From: Cryptomeria japonica
Taxonomy: Eukaryota; Streptophyta; Pinopsida; Cupressales; Cupressaceae
Assembly (NCBI RefSeq): GCF_030272615.1
Contig: NC_081415.1
Coordinates: 376,663,392-376,727,391, forward strand
Length of the DNA stretch: 64,000 nucleotides
Reading direction: 5' to 3'
Shown here: positions 11,030-22,787 of the stretch, piece after piece
Layout of the letters: each line of letters opens with the position of its first letter
How positions within the stretch are numbered: the stretch's first letter is position 1
Notes under the pieces: generated by a model
Seen by the model: the letters and a program-made list of their open reading frames with translations, nothing else
The model's database searches: none
Told to the model about the DNA's origin: nothing
Program-made: the position numbers and the translations under genes

Positions 11030-11640
11030 ATGCTCTTAAGTGAGTTTGACATTGAATATGTGGACAGAAAAGCAATCAAGGGACAAGTTATTGCAGATCA
11101 GTTGGCTGAAGCTCCACTTCCAGGTGACCATCCTCTTCTCACAGAATTACTAGATGAGTTCATTATGACTGTTACCACATCCTCCACATGGCAATTGTAT
11201 TTTGATGGCTCCTACTCTCAAAATGGATTGGGGGCAGGAATATTATTGGTCATACCTCAAGGAGATGGCATCCCAAAATCATACAAGATAGCCTTTGCAT
11301 GTACCAACAACATAGCAGAATATGAGGCCCTCATCACAGGTTTACGCTTGGCTATCCATTGAAAAATAAAGGAATTACAAGTCTATGGCAATTCCCAGCT
11401 CATCATAAAACAAGTCAATGATGAATACCAAACAAAAGATGATAAAATCCTCCCCTACTATAACATGGTTGAAGATCTTAAGCAACATTTCACGGCAATC
11501 AAGTTTGATCAAATCCCACGAACAAACAACAGGGTTGCAGATGCAATGGCCACCATTGGCTCCCTCCTTCAAATGCCAGCACATAGTCAGAAGTGTGAGT
11601 TCTTGGTCGAGCAATTGTTTATATCGGCATATGACCTATC
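11030..11640 (+). pseudogene. Second, archaeal-type RNase H (aRNH) of element A
   Basis: After a linker (LSEFDIEYVDRKAIKGQ) a complete second RNase H fold begins at about 11189: YFDGSYSQNGLGAGILL, NNIAEYEALITGLRLAI, VYGNSQLIIKQV and IPRTNNRVADAMA. An extra RNase H of this kind between the gypsy RNase H and integrase is a hallmark of the Tat clade. The third acidic position (usually D in a G/E-D-S motif) is N here, while element C keeps GDSQL. A stop interrupts it at 11360. Confidence 0.87.
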
Positions 11641-11655
11641 AGAGTCTGAAATGGT

Positions 11656-12924
11656 GTGTGTTCTCATTGGTCCCAAGTCCCCTTGGCTTTCCTCAAAGAC
11701 AACACCATTCCCCCACACCTCACCAAAACCCAACAACAAACCTTCATCCGCCAATGTGCTCATTACACCATCCTTGCAGACACCTTGTTCAGAAGGGATT
11801 TTTATGGTTCCCTCCTAAGGTGTTTAAATAAACAAGAAGCAGAATGGGCATTATGCGAAGTACACGAGGGTATCTGTGGGACACACTCAAGTGGACTCAC
11901 ATTGGCTAAAAAGCTTTTGAGAATGGGATACTATTGTCTTAAAATGGAAGAAGATGCATACAACTATGTGAAGAAATACATCCCTTGCCAGCAGCATGGT
12001 GACAAGATTCATGCACCATCACAAGAATTGCAGCCATTCATTACACCATGGCCCTTCTTGCAGTGGGGGCTCGATCTCATTGGGAAAATCCACCCTTCAT
12101 CTTCCAATGGACATAAATTCATTATCACTACCACTGAATACTTCACCAAGGGGGTAGAGGATATCCCTCTTACTTTCACCATCGACAAGAAAATATCCAA
12201 GTTCATCCTAAACTACCTAATCTTCCGGTATGACATCCCAAAAGTTATCATCACAGATAATGGTAAATAATTTAAAAACCAGGATGTCAAAGAACTCTGC
12301 CAAAAATTCAACATCCAGCACCACTTCTCCACTCCATATTACCCCTAAGGCAATGGCCAAGCTAAGGCTTCTAATAAAACCCTAATAAAAATCCTCAAAA
12401 AGACAGTCAATGAAGCGGGCCGTGATTGGCACCTCCAAATCCATCCTGCATTGTGGGCCTACTACACCTCCATCTGCACCCCCACAGGTGCCACTCCTTA
12501 TTCCCTAGTATTTGGTTCCGAAGCCATCCTTCCAATTGAGATCGAGATCCCCTCTCTAAGGGTATCGTTGCAAAACATCCTACCAGAAGAAGAATATAGA
12601 ATTGCTCGCTTACAAGAGCTAGAATTATTAGATGAAAGGTGCCTCAAGGCCTTGAATCATCTCCAGGTATATCAAAACCGTCTATGCATGAGTTATCATA
12701 AAAAAGTCAGAACTCGAGAATTCCAAGTTGGTGATCTTGTCCTCATGGAGAATCAAAGAAATCTACAAGAAAGAGAAAAGAAAGGCAAGTTTGAGCCTAA
12801 TTGGCTTGGACCATATGTAATCACAGCGAAATATGGATCAGGAGCTTATCAGTTGGCTACTCCTGAAGGCGATCCTGTGGATGATCCAATGAATACCATG
12901 CACCTCAAAAGATTTTATGCTTAG
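11656..12924 (+). pseudogene. Integrase of element A (broken, catalytic Glu lost)
   Basis: Reached by a frameshift near 11680. The zinc-binding N-terminus lies at about 11860-12000 (EVHEGICGTHSSGLTLAKK ... YIPCQQHG); the first Cys of its CxxC pair is Tyr. Core acidic residues D in WGLDLIG (about 12069) and D in ITDNG (about 12258) are present. The third, expected in GNGQAxASNK (about 12364), is Lys. Stops lie at 12268 and 12346. The C-terminus holds KGKFEPNWLGPYVITAKYGS and ends HLKRFYA at 12924. No chromodomain is present, as expected for Tat. Confidence 0.88.
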
Positions 12925-13190
12925 TCCTCAAAAAGTCTTAAATTGTCAAAAAAAAAAAAAAAATCAATAAAAATAAAAAAATGAGAAAAAGATCCTGAAA
13001 AAAAAAAAAAAAAATCGTCACTTTGGTGAAAAACCTGGCAAACAAGCGCCTTATGACATAAAAGAAAATTTAAAAAATAGAAAAAGAAAGAAAAATAATT
13101 CATCCATTAGTGAAAACCACTTGGTGGCGCTATGGACAAGTACGTTGGTGAAAACCTGTGTGCAAGCACTAAGGTAAATAACTGGATCCA
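12925..13190 (+). other. Start of the element A 3' tail: A-runs and repeated GGTGAAAACC motif
   Basis: Follows the integrase stop directly. Three A-runs of 11-16 bases lie at about 12949-13015. Then come TTGGTGAAAAACCTGGCAAA with CAAGCGCCTTATGACA, TTAGTGAAAACCACTTGGTG with GCGC, and TTGGTGAAAACCTGTGTGCA. The same words in the same order occur on the minus strand of element C at about 54100-53980. They are therefore conserved in the family and are not simple repeats. Confidence 0.65.
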
Positions 13191-14160
13191 CTGTCTATCA
13201 TGTCAATACTACAAATCATCTGCCATCCAACCCACCCATGCGCAAAATTCCTTCTTTTCCACCTCCCAATAAAACATGTGCATGATGATGAGTCTTCACC
13301 TGAGTCATGAACAAGGAATGTCCCATTGAAACTGAGTTTTTATGCCTCTGTGTAAGCTTCAAGAAGTCTTGAGAAACAATCCCAAGTCCACAAGTCACTC
13401 TCCAAAACTATTAAATCGCTTGCCTAATCCAAAAGTCCACTTTGCCCTAAGGATGACTCCTTCCCTCACCTGGCAACCTAATCGTCCATCCTAGTTCTAC
13501 TCTTGACAAGAGGTATCATTTGGTCACAAGGAAGAGACTTGTTAGATTTTGTTAGATCTTTTCATATAGACTTGCATCTTTTGCCCTATGACTGCCACTA
13601 TTTATGACTGCCTGGATTCTTTCATATCCAGATACATTATTATAGGCACATACTGGGGCATATTTCATAGTATGGCATGTTTTGGATCCTTCTTGTATAA
13701 ACCGGCGACCTGGTACTAGTGTTTATCAACACTTACCTTCTCATGTACATGAGATATCGGTGTGTTTGAGTGTTTCCTTGCACGAACCCACAACTTTGTA
13801 TTAGTGTTTCTTAACTCTTGCATTGTTGTGTGCAAGAAATTCTCATTTGTCTACAGAGTCAGTCCACGCCCTGGGTTTCTCATGGCATCCTAATTTCTAT
13901 AATCAGTGGTGCAAGTCACTCAGAGCAACATCAAACTAGGTTGGCTCTCCACATTTGTTGTGCACAAAATCTCACCATCATTCCATCAAAACCCTAAACT
14001 CAATAATCCCATGGAGTTCTCAATTGCCCCCATTTTCCTCCGTAATCTTGCATCTCATATTCTTCTTTCCAAATACCTCATGACTGCTTCATATTTATTC
14101 CTCATTTATCCCTTCCACCCTAATTTTTCTTCCTCTATTTCTTCCTCGCATAATCAATTC
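13191..14160 (+). other. Element A 3' tail, no gene recognised
   Basis: Non-coding DNA between integrase and the tandem array. The small open frames here have no recognisable protein features. Confidence 0.5.
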
Positions 14161-14169
14161 TGATTCTGA

Positions 14170-14752
14170 TTCATGTCTTATACATGATGTATCCTTCCTA
14201 AAACCAGATGCTCTGATCATGTCTTATACAGGATGAATCCTTCCTGAAACCAGACGTTGTGATCGATCATGTCTTATATAGGATGAATCCTTCCTGAAAC
14301 TAGATGTTGTGATTGATCATGTCTTATACAGGATGTATCCTTCCTGAAACTAGATGCTCTAATCATGTCTTATACAGGATGAATCCTTCCTGAAACTAGA
14401 CGTTGTGATCGATCATGTCTTATACGGGATGTATCCTTCCTGAAACCAGATGCTCTGATCATGTCTTATACAGGATGAATCCTTCTTGAAACCAGACGTT
14501 GTGATCAATCATGTCTTATACAAGATGAATCCTTTCTGGAAACCAAACGTTGTGATCGATCATGTCTTATATAGGATGAATCCTTCCTGAAACTAGACGT
14601 TGTGATCAATCATGTCCTATACAGGATGAATCCTTCCTGAAACCAGACATTGTGATCGATCATGTCTTATACAGGATGAATCCTTCCTAAAACCAGACGC
14701 TTTGATCATGTTTGTCTTATACAGGATGAATCCTTCCTAAAACCAGACTGAA
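14170..14752 (+). repeat. Tandem array of ~12 copies of a 44-48 bp unit
   Basis: The consensus is roughly GATCATGTCTTATACAGGAT followed by GAATCCTTCCTGAAACCAGA and CGTTGT. Copies differ by a few bases and by presence of an extra GATC word, so the unit alternates between about 44 and 48 bp. Two copies of a related unit lie on the minus strand of element B at about 34210-34085 (CTTACACAGGATAGATC, TTTCCTGAAACCAGACTAAA). There they lie upstream of gag rather than downstream of pol. Confidence 0.9.
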
Positions 14753-14954
14753 TCTAGATCTTATCAATCAAATCAAATCAAATCTATAGGGAAATCAATC
14801 TCGCAAAACTCCAAAGATCAATTACCTCAATTGATCTCCCGAGGGGGCATCACTATACCGTAATCTATCAATCAAGAGTCAGGTCATCCTATCAAACCAA
14901 TATCAGCACCAAAACAAGATTATTCTTTGAATCAATGCGTCATCACACCTCGCT

Positions 14955-14970
14955 TCAAAGAGGGGCAAAA
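14955..14970 (+). other. Polypurine tract of element A
   Basis: TCAAAGAGGGGCAAAA abuts the TG start of the right LTR and would prime plus-strand synthesis. Element B has TTCAAAGAGGGGAAAA and element C TCTCAAAGAGGGTTAAAA at the same place. Confidence 0.85.
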
Positions 14971-16073
14971 TGTAGACTCTTAAAAATAATTATTTTAATT
15001 ATTTTTAATTCCTCACATAATTAATTAATTAATTATGTTAATTCAAATTCTCCTCAATATTAATTAAATATAATTAATATTGTCACTATAGCATGTGATT
15101 GATTTATTTAATAAATCAATCCCTTTCTTTATTCTTCTAAAAAATCAAATCCTCACAAATCTTCCTCTTAGCTAATTAATTTCAATTAATTAGTTAACAT
15201 ACATGATTCCTACAAATCATCTTCTTAATTCATCATTAACCTAATAAATTCTTCTAGAAACTCCCTAAACTCACTTAACATTATTCTTCTAATTTTTTTT
15301 ATTCCTTCCACTCATTCTCTCTCCTAGTCAAATTATCCTAATCCCACCTAACATTTCCTCTAATCCCCCTCTTAATGAATCATTAATGGCTAATTAGAAT
15401 GATTAGCCACAAAGTCAACTCCTTGCTTTTAAATACTCTTTTCCTAGGTGAATGTAAGATTTTCGAAATCTCACATTCCTCCAGGCATCCCCTCTCCCAA
15501 GGAATTTTTAATTCTTTTTTATTCCTCCAATCCCCATGATATCCTCTTTTGGAGAATTTTTAATTCTTCCAATGCACCTTGTGGAGTGTGGAGATACGAA
15601 ATACCTTTAAGGCATATTTCTTGGTCTCCACACCCTTTCTTGGACCTTGTGTGAGCTCACAAGTAAATCCTAGCCCTTCATCTCGAATCCATCCTAGCCA
15701 TCCATTTTTCTCTCCTCTTCCTATAAACAAAGGGCTCCATCCCTTCATTCAAAAAAACATCTCGAAATCCAATAAGCTTATGCTGCCCTTTTGAGCCCAG
15801 GAAATCATCTTGGCAACTTGATCATATCATCCTTATCATTTTCCAAATCCATTCCATTTGTGCACAACATTGGAGAGCCATCCACATCCAGCAATCAAAT
15901 GAGCACATCAAGTGGAGCATTATCAAGGGGCGCCTTCACTTCATCAAGCTCAATCCAAAGGAGAAGGTAAAATAGCAAGGTGAAATGGTCTTTTCATGAT
16001 ATTTTAGCATTTTGCATGTTTATTTCATTATGTTTTTTATCATTTGACCTTCTAATATGTTTTCCCCTCTTCA
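14971..16073 (+). repeat. 3' LTR of element A (1103 bp)
   Basis: TGTAGACTCTT to CCCCTCTTCA, the partner of 1905-2975. It keeps the two short segments missing from the left copy (TATAATTAAT-type and GATTTATTTAATAAATCAAT). Confidence 0.93.
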
Positions 16074-16078
16074 AGAAT
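16074..16078. repeat. Right target-site duplication of element A
   Basis: AGAAT, identical to 1900-1904. Confidence 0.9.
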
Positions 16079-19000
16079 AACAACATTATATTTCAGATGT
16101 TAAATATTTTTTAATATATATTTTCTATATGATAATTAATATTTTGGGAGTAGTTAAGGATAATGAAATCATTCTTCTATTTGATAGTCTATCGCCATCC
16201 TTATTTTATATTGTACTTTTGTTCTAGGAAAGCTTTTGATCTTTTGCAATTAGTGTGGGTTTTTTAAGGCGACTCTTTATATGTCCTAAAATTGTATGAG
16301 CCTATTAGCTTCTACTCTTCTTGATAGTTTGGTTGCTCTGAACAATGGCTCCTTAGAAGAAGCGGGATCCTTGTAATTTTGGCCTTCCTTGTAATTTTGG
16401 CCTTCCATGATGTGAAAAGAGGTTATGTTATGAATAATGGTCCAGATGATTTAGTTATTTCTTATTATGTTGAGTATGAGTAAATTTGGGCTTCCTTGGC
16501 TATGGTCACTATTTTGTACTAACTATTGTGATTTAGTGTGATTTGAGCATGGACTTCAAGTAATCAAGAGGGTGGAAACAATCTTCAAGTGTTAGGGGGT
16601 ACGCGGCCTTGACCAAGGGATGAAAGTATTGGGAAAGTACAAGTGATTGATGTCTAGATCAATGTATCATTCACCTATTAATTCCTAGCAACATTCTCAA
16701 ATAAACAAGAAAAGAGGTATGTTGAGTGCATATATACATTTTATGTTGCCATGATATAAGTAAGATATCAAACATGTAACTTAGATTTATTTGCAATTTC
16801 ATTCATAAATATTAGATCTTCCTTGTGGATTTTTGAATGGATAATGTCTCGATGATTTCAATATCTTTATTGCAAGTACTCTTTTTAGCATGAAACTCCA
16901 CTCATTGAGGTCTCTTACTAAATGCAAGTCATTTATCTTATCAATGATGATACGTTTTGCATGAATTTTATGGGGAAATATTATTAATAGCTATGTTTGG
17001 GTTGTTCATTGTTTTGTGAAAATGTATACAAGTAGATTGGGACATTAGAGTTATAAACACCATAAATTGTGTTTGAGATCATTGTCCTAATTGTAACAGT
17101 CAACCACAATTATCCCAAGGCCACACCAACACTGTTGTGACACCAAGCTTTGTGCATACTAGTGTAAGGGATACTCTTAGGACATTTCATTACCATTACA
17201 TATCCACACCTGGGGTTTCCAAACACAACTTGTTTGAGTAGGGAGTATCACTGGTAAAATTGTGATTGTCACAATTGGTACCCTTAGCACAATCATTAAT
17301 ATTTGGTCTATGGCACTTTTTTATGGCTTCTAAATGCTTCTATGGGGTGTGCAGGGGTCCCACACATCTCTTCCAACATTCCATCTAAGGCACTTCACTC
17401 TCACCTATCTTATATTCCACTTTCTCTATGTTGTTATCCCAGAGGTCTGATACATGAATAATATCATACCAATCAATCAAATCTAGCGTGTGTCTGAGAG
17501 GTTTTGGAGACCTGCAAGAAAGAGAAATGAAAATAAATATTTACAAGAGCCTTTCCAGCCAGTGGTGTGAGTTTTTAATGGTGAAAAGGCCAAAAATACA
17601 TTTTTTTCCCACTCATTGAAAACCCTAGTGAGTGTTTTGATAGTTTTTGGAAAAATAGTGATATCTTCTTCAAATTTCAATAGATCTCAGTGCTACAAAA
17701 TATGAAATGAAGTTAATTCACTTCTCTACCATATCCAATTGACTTCTAATGAAAATATGATGAATTTCATAATTAAAAATAATGAGAATCAGACTGAAAT
17801 GTTTTTGTATGAACAAAAATCTCCAACTTCAATTAGTAAAACTTTCAAAATTCAACAAGACAAACTTGGGTGGTGTGACAAAGGCCTATTTATGCCCATC
17901 CAAGTGGGCTACAATCTCAAACTATGAAAAACTAACCTCCCAACAAAATTTTAAAAAGTTGTCATGACAATAATGACAACTTTTTACAATTTTTGCCCAA
18001 TAGACCTCAAACTTTCCCAATTAAGTCCAAATACATCATAATGGCCTCAAATGGCCTTATTCACATGAAATAACACAAAAAAAAACTAAAACCTCAAATT
18101 TTGACCATTTTGGCCAAACTTAGGTCCCTAGGGTGCTCATACACCATCAAACCATGTGAATTAGAAAAAGCAAATGTGTTTTGGAAGTTTTATGAGAGAA
18201 TCTATAAATATTTCTACCTCTCAATAAAGAAAAAATACCACAAATCTCATTTTTGATAATAAAGTGTTCAGTGATTCATAGAGTTCCTCCAAACCCTTCA
18301 ACGAATAAATTTAACAATCTCCTCAACGGCCTATCCTCAAGTGAAAAACATAATAGACAAGTTGAGAAACCTTTCTATACTATGAAATCAAAATGCATAC
18401 ATTTTGCATTGGTGAGATGTGAAATTGGGCTTTTAAAATGTTTTGAAAAACCATCCCATGTTTTCACCTTTATTTATTTTGTGAATTGGAGCTTGGTCTA
18501 GGAGGTTAGAAAAGTTGTTTTCTAGGTTGTGGCAGTAATAAAGTGCTAGAAGAATTTAGAGAGAATTATTCTTGTAACCCATTTGAAGGAATAACACAAG
18601 CATTGTTCTCTTTGGTGTGGTTTTTTTCTCACAAGGGTTTCACCATGCCAATCACATTTTCTTGAAATATTCTAAAGCCTTTTTAACAAACCCATCCTAT
18701 GCTTATCTTGCAATCATAATGTTTCATGAGGTGACAATAGCTATGAGTTTTAATGGATGCTTTAATTAAAGGAGTTGTTGCATATCATTCCTCTATTGTG
18801 TAAACTAATTTGTGTAACAATAATCAACAAATCCAATACATAAGAATTAACAAATTAAAAATTCACAAGTGTTTCAATTCACAATGAAAATCGTTTCATA
18901 TCCCATCTTTTATGGGTACCCTTGGCCACACCTAGTGGCCACTAGAATTTGATCACCCTTTCAAGGCTTGATCCAACATTACATGGCAATATAAACATCA

Positions 19001-20454
19001 TGGTAAACTAGTCTTGGGCTTGTGACATCCTAACAAGTGCAAACTAGTGAATCTCAACAATGCTATACATACTATCATTGATGGTTACTAGTCCTTTGCA
19101 ATTAGGACTGTCAACGTTGATGGCCAAAGGCCGAATCAACACATCTATGCCTTTAAAAAAAACCCCTTGAAACTGACTTGTAGAACCTACACAAGAACTA
19201 GGACCAGTCTCTTGGACTTCCAACCTCCCAAACCCTCCAACAAGACTCTGTTTTGCAGCAATGACACTAGTAATTTAAATTTGTCACAATCTATCCTTCT
19301 AGGATAGTCAATAGTACTTGTGTTCTTCCTTTACAACATGATATCCAACCTTTTTGATCGGATGCACAGGGCCCCCACACATCTCTCTATCACCAAACAT
19401 AAGGTGAATTAATCTCTATTCATTGAACATGGTGTATATTCAATCTTGTTGTCCTTAAATGTCTGATACATGGAGATATCAAACCCTCAATCCTTCACCA
19501 CAAATACAATTTGAGAAAGAGAGAGTGAGCTTAGCATAGAAATGCTTCAAGATAAGAAACCCCTTCAAAAAGAGAGATAAAACCCAACCCATAAATAATG
19601 GGAAAAAAACTACCCAAGTAGAGAGAAATGAAGGGCTAAGTATACCTTAAACTTATTGTAAAATGTTTTGTGAAGGTGTTTACATCTATTTGGAATTTAG
19701 GAGGTGTTGGATATGAACAATTGGTCTGTGAATAAGCTCTTGATTCTAGTGAATGTGAACCTCTATGTGACTAGTGCTATGAAATTTTTATGGTACTAGA
19801 GTTTTTATAGAATGTGATAAATGGTCATTCGAGCTAGATACCAAACTTGGGGAGAATATGTTGAAGGCAAATGGATCTTTCTACTAAGATAGAGTTGTAC
19901 CATTCCCATTAGGTTGATAACCTAAAATGGAAACCTAATGGGGGGCAATGTTGAAAACATGCAAGGGAGTCAAAGGCTATAAGCTTAAGAAAAAAATCCA
20001 AAGTAGGTATCAAGTAGATAAAGTCATTGCAAACCAAATGTGACTCATAAAACTAACTTATGAAAAGAACAAAGAAGAACAAGAACAACTAACTTAGATA
20101 AATTAGATAAATTCATTTCATCTCCCTAATTGGGTTGCTCTTATTTCATTGGTGTTGTCCCTTCCTTTTCCAGAAAATTAGCTTTAAAGGCTCTTGTATT
20201 TGGGTTAGCTAATTCTCTATCAGCACCATTTTTAATAGGTTTACTAGTACTTAGTGGTTCATACAGTCCTCTTAGGAGTTGGACCATCTCAACCATGGTG
20301 CACCTCATATTAGTTTGAAACTAGTGTGCCTCATATTAGCTTGAAACCTATGCCCCATATTGGTAGTTGATGGGGATAGAATACCATTCACTATACATAT
20401 CAATGAGGTGTTCTTTAGGTCTAGATAATAATCAAATTTATTTTATTTTTTTTA
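16079..20454. other. Unclassified AT-rich DNA between elements A and D
   Basis: No gene recognised. There is a short direct duplication of CTTGTAATTTTGGCCTTCC at 16369-16406. Two diverged copies of a passage share CCCACACATCTCT and GTCTGATACATG words near 17350-17470 and 19370-19480. A polypurine-like AATGGGGGGCAAT sits before TGTTGAAAACATG at about 19936, which could be the 3' edge of an old LTR element. I cannot close any of these into a complete element. The open frames are short and unlike known proteins. Confidence 0.45.
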
Positions 20455-20959
20455 AATAAATAACCGTCGTAATTATGACAACAACTAAACTTTGCACCGA
20501 TGATGAAATCATCCGAACAACACCATTCTCATTGGTGCAAATTTTATGGCTGTCGTCGCAATTCTGACGGAAACTAAACAAACATCCGACAAGGATGTTG
20601 TATGTCCAACGGTACTTCCTTGTCGGATGATCGTCGATGCATATTACTAGACCAACGACCAAACTGTCAGACCAACAACATTCTCGTCAGTGCAAAGTTT
20701 TTGCCTGCCATCGAAATTCTAACGCCAACTAAACAAACATCTGACAAGGATGTTGTATGTCTGACGATATTTTTGATCGGAAGAGCGATCATGGCTGTCG
20801 TCAGCAGAGTTCACGATGTCGTCGTAATTCCAATGTTCAATGGCATTGTTGGAAAGTCCAATGACAAGTTTTTGACAACTTCATTTGTCGACAATTAGAC
20901 GGAAAGTAGTCACAATTCTGACTATCTATCTTTAGAAATTAGCCCCGAATGTACTAGTG
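20455..20959 (-). mobile_element. Probable CACTA-type DNA transposon end with subterminal repeats
   Basis: Read on the minus strand from 20959 the sequence begins CACTAGTACATTCGGGGC, which fits a CACTA terminus. Behind it are repeated words around TCAGAATTGYGACGACAG and TTGTCGGATGTTTGTTTAGT. One ~90-bp block occurs twice (about 20503-20592 and 20683-20773). Dense short repeats just inside the end are typical of this superfamily. I find no transposase and no matching left terminus, so it is either a fragment or a misread repeat. Confidence 0.4.
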
Positions 20960-21004
20960 TGGATTGTGGATCCGACTTGCACCTACAGAGGACTAGTGTG
21001 AACG

Positions 21005-22060
21005 ATGGCGCGAAGAGGAGCTAGGAATGGTGAAGTGCATGGGAATGTAGATGCTATTGTGATGGAGATGTTGTGAGGAATAGTAGCCTAGTTGGAAGCC
21101 GTCGAGACAACCCAGAGAAGAGGCCGACATATTTAAGATGTAAGTGAAGATGAAGGAGAACAAGCCCTGGCAGAACAAGCAAACCTACCAGCGGTTGATC
21201 TAAACAAGGAAAGGTTTTTGAGGGTTTTGAGTATGGAAAAAACTAAACCTTATTTTACCTCACCGGAATATGATGGAAAGTTAGATTCAGATGAATTGAT
21301 GGATTGGATCTCGGAGATGGAGAAGTATTTTGATTTTGAAAACACTGCAGAAGAGAGGAAGGTGAAATATGCTTGTACCCGGTTGAGAGGTCATGCATCT
21401 CTTTGGTGGGAGCATTTGCAAGTTGATAGACAAAGAAGAGGTAAAGAGAAGATTAAGACGTGGGATCTAATGATTGCTAAGTTGAAATCAAAGTTTGTGC
21501 CAATGAATTATGAAGTGGATTTGTTCTAGAAGTTGTAGAATTTGAGACATAAGGAATCTAGTGTGAAGGAGTACACCGAAGCATTTTACAAGTTGAATAT
21601 CAGATCTTGACATGTTGACGATGAAGTTGAACAAGTTGCAAGATATTTGAATGGATTGGGGATGTCTATACAAAATGGATTTAGATTGATCAAATTTGAG
21701 AGTGTTGAAGAGGCTTAACAATATGCCCTAAAGGCATAAGAGAAGTTGAACAAAAGACATGAGCAGAGGCAGAGAGGCAGAGGTGGAAGGTTTACCAGAG
21801 GAAGATTTCAAGGAGGATGAGGATATACAAGAGGAAGAGGAACCAATATAGATTAGAGCAAGGACAAGGAAGTGAGAAAAGAAGGTAATCCATAACGGAA
21901 GGGTGATAGAAATTTCTACCGAAGGAGAGAACCGAATGGTTACTGGAATGAGAATTTTGGAAGACAAGACAAGAGGAGATTCAGAGGAACCTACTTTAAG
22001 TGTGGAGGAGAATGACATCATGCATTCAAGTGTAAGAACACAGAAACTACCAAAATAGCA
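21005..22060 (+). pseudogene. gag: gag of element D (broken)
   Basis: The ATG at 21005 opens MARRGARNGEV in the same frame as the open stretch at 21218-21529. That stretch carries the retrotransposon capsid signature: KTKPYFTSPEYDGKLDSDEL, YACTRLRGHASLWWEHLQ and KLKSKFVPMNYE. Arg/Gly repeats (near 21770-21840) and a CCHC knuckle near 21995-22030 follow. In the knuckle the first Cys is Tyr and a Gly codon has become a stop. Several other stops interrupt the frame. It would package RNA if intact. Confidence 0.82.
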
Positions 22061-22770
22061 ATGGTGATTGAAGAAAACCTCACCGGATTAGACAATAAAC
22101 CAAAAGATGGAGAACTATTGGTGATGAGGAGATATTTGTGTCATACCGGAGGAGAGGAAGAACCCTTGCAAAGGAAGAATCTATTCAAGATCAGATGTAA
22201 GGTATCTGGTAAGTGTTGTAAAGTTATTATTGATAGTGGTAGTTTAGATAATCTTATTTCAGAAGACATGGTGAATAAGTGTAAATTGGAGAGATTGAAA
22301 CACCCTAGCCTTATCAGAGAGCATGGGTTCAGGATGAACATAAATTGTTAATAAGCGAGCAATGTTTGGTGAAATTGAAAATTGGGAATTATCATGATGA
22401 ATTCTTGTGTGATATTATGCCTATGGATATTTGTCATCTTTTGTCGGATAGACCTTAGCAGTTGATAGACACACAGTACATGATGGGAGGAAGAATACAT
22501 ACACCATTGTGGCCAATGGGATGAAGCAAACCTTGTTTCCTTTGGAGGAACCTTTGAAGAATGAAGTCTGTATGAATACTAGAATCTGTTTGGTAGATGG
22601 AAGGAAATTCTTGGATGGATTGAGACATGGGAATGTGTATTTTTCCTTAATTCATAAGAAGACTGAGAAGTCGGAACCGGAAGGAGAACACCCAGAAGAG
22701 ATAAGATATTTGCTGACAGAATATGAGCACATCATTTTAGATAATGTACTTGATGGATTGCCAGATGTGT
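22061..22770 (+). pseudogene. Protease region of element D
   Basis: CKVIIDSGSLDNLISEDMV at about 22209-22268 is the retropepsin catalytic motif (D-S-G-S). The part after 22351 is in another frame (DEFLCDIMPMDICHLLSD-like, about 22400-22445), giving the conserved C-terminal protease motif. The connection to RT (ORF 22509-22772) has no named domain but ends LLTEYEHIILDNVLDGLPDV, the usual segment before gypsy RT. Confidence 0.75.
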
Positions 22771-22787
22771 GAAGTATTATTCATTGC

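Noticed and set aside
20130-20318. Hydrophobic 62-codon ORF that could be a small membrane protein
   Set aside because: Short, isolated, no promoter or family resemblance; expected by chance in AT-rich DNA.
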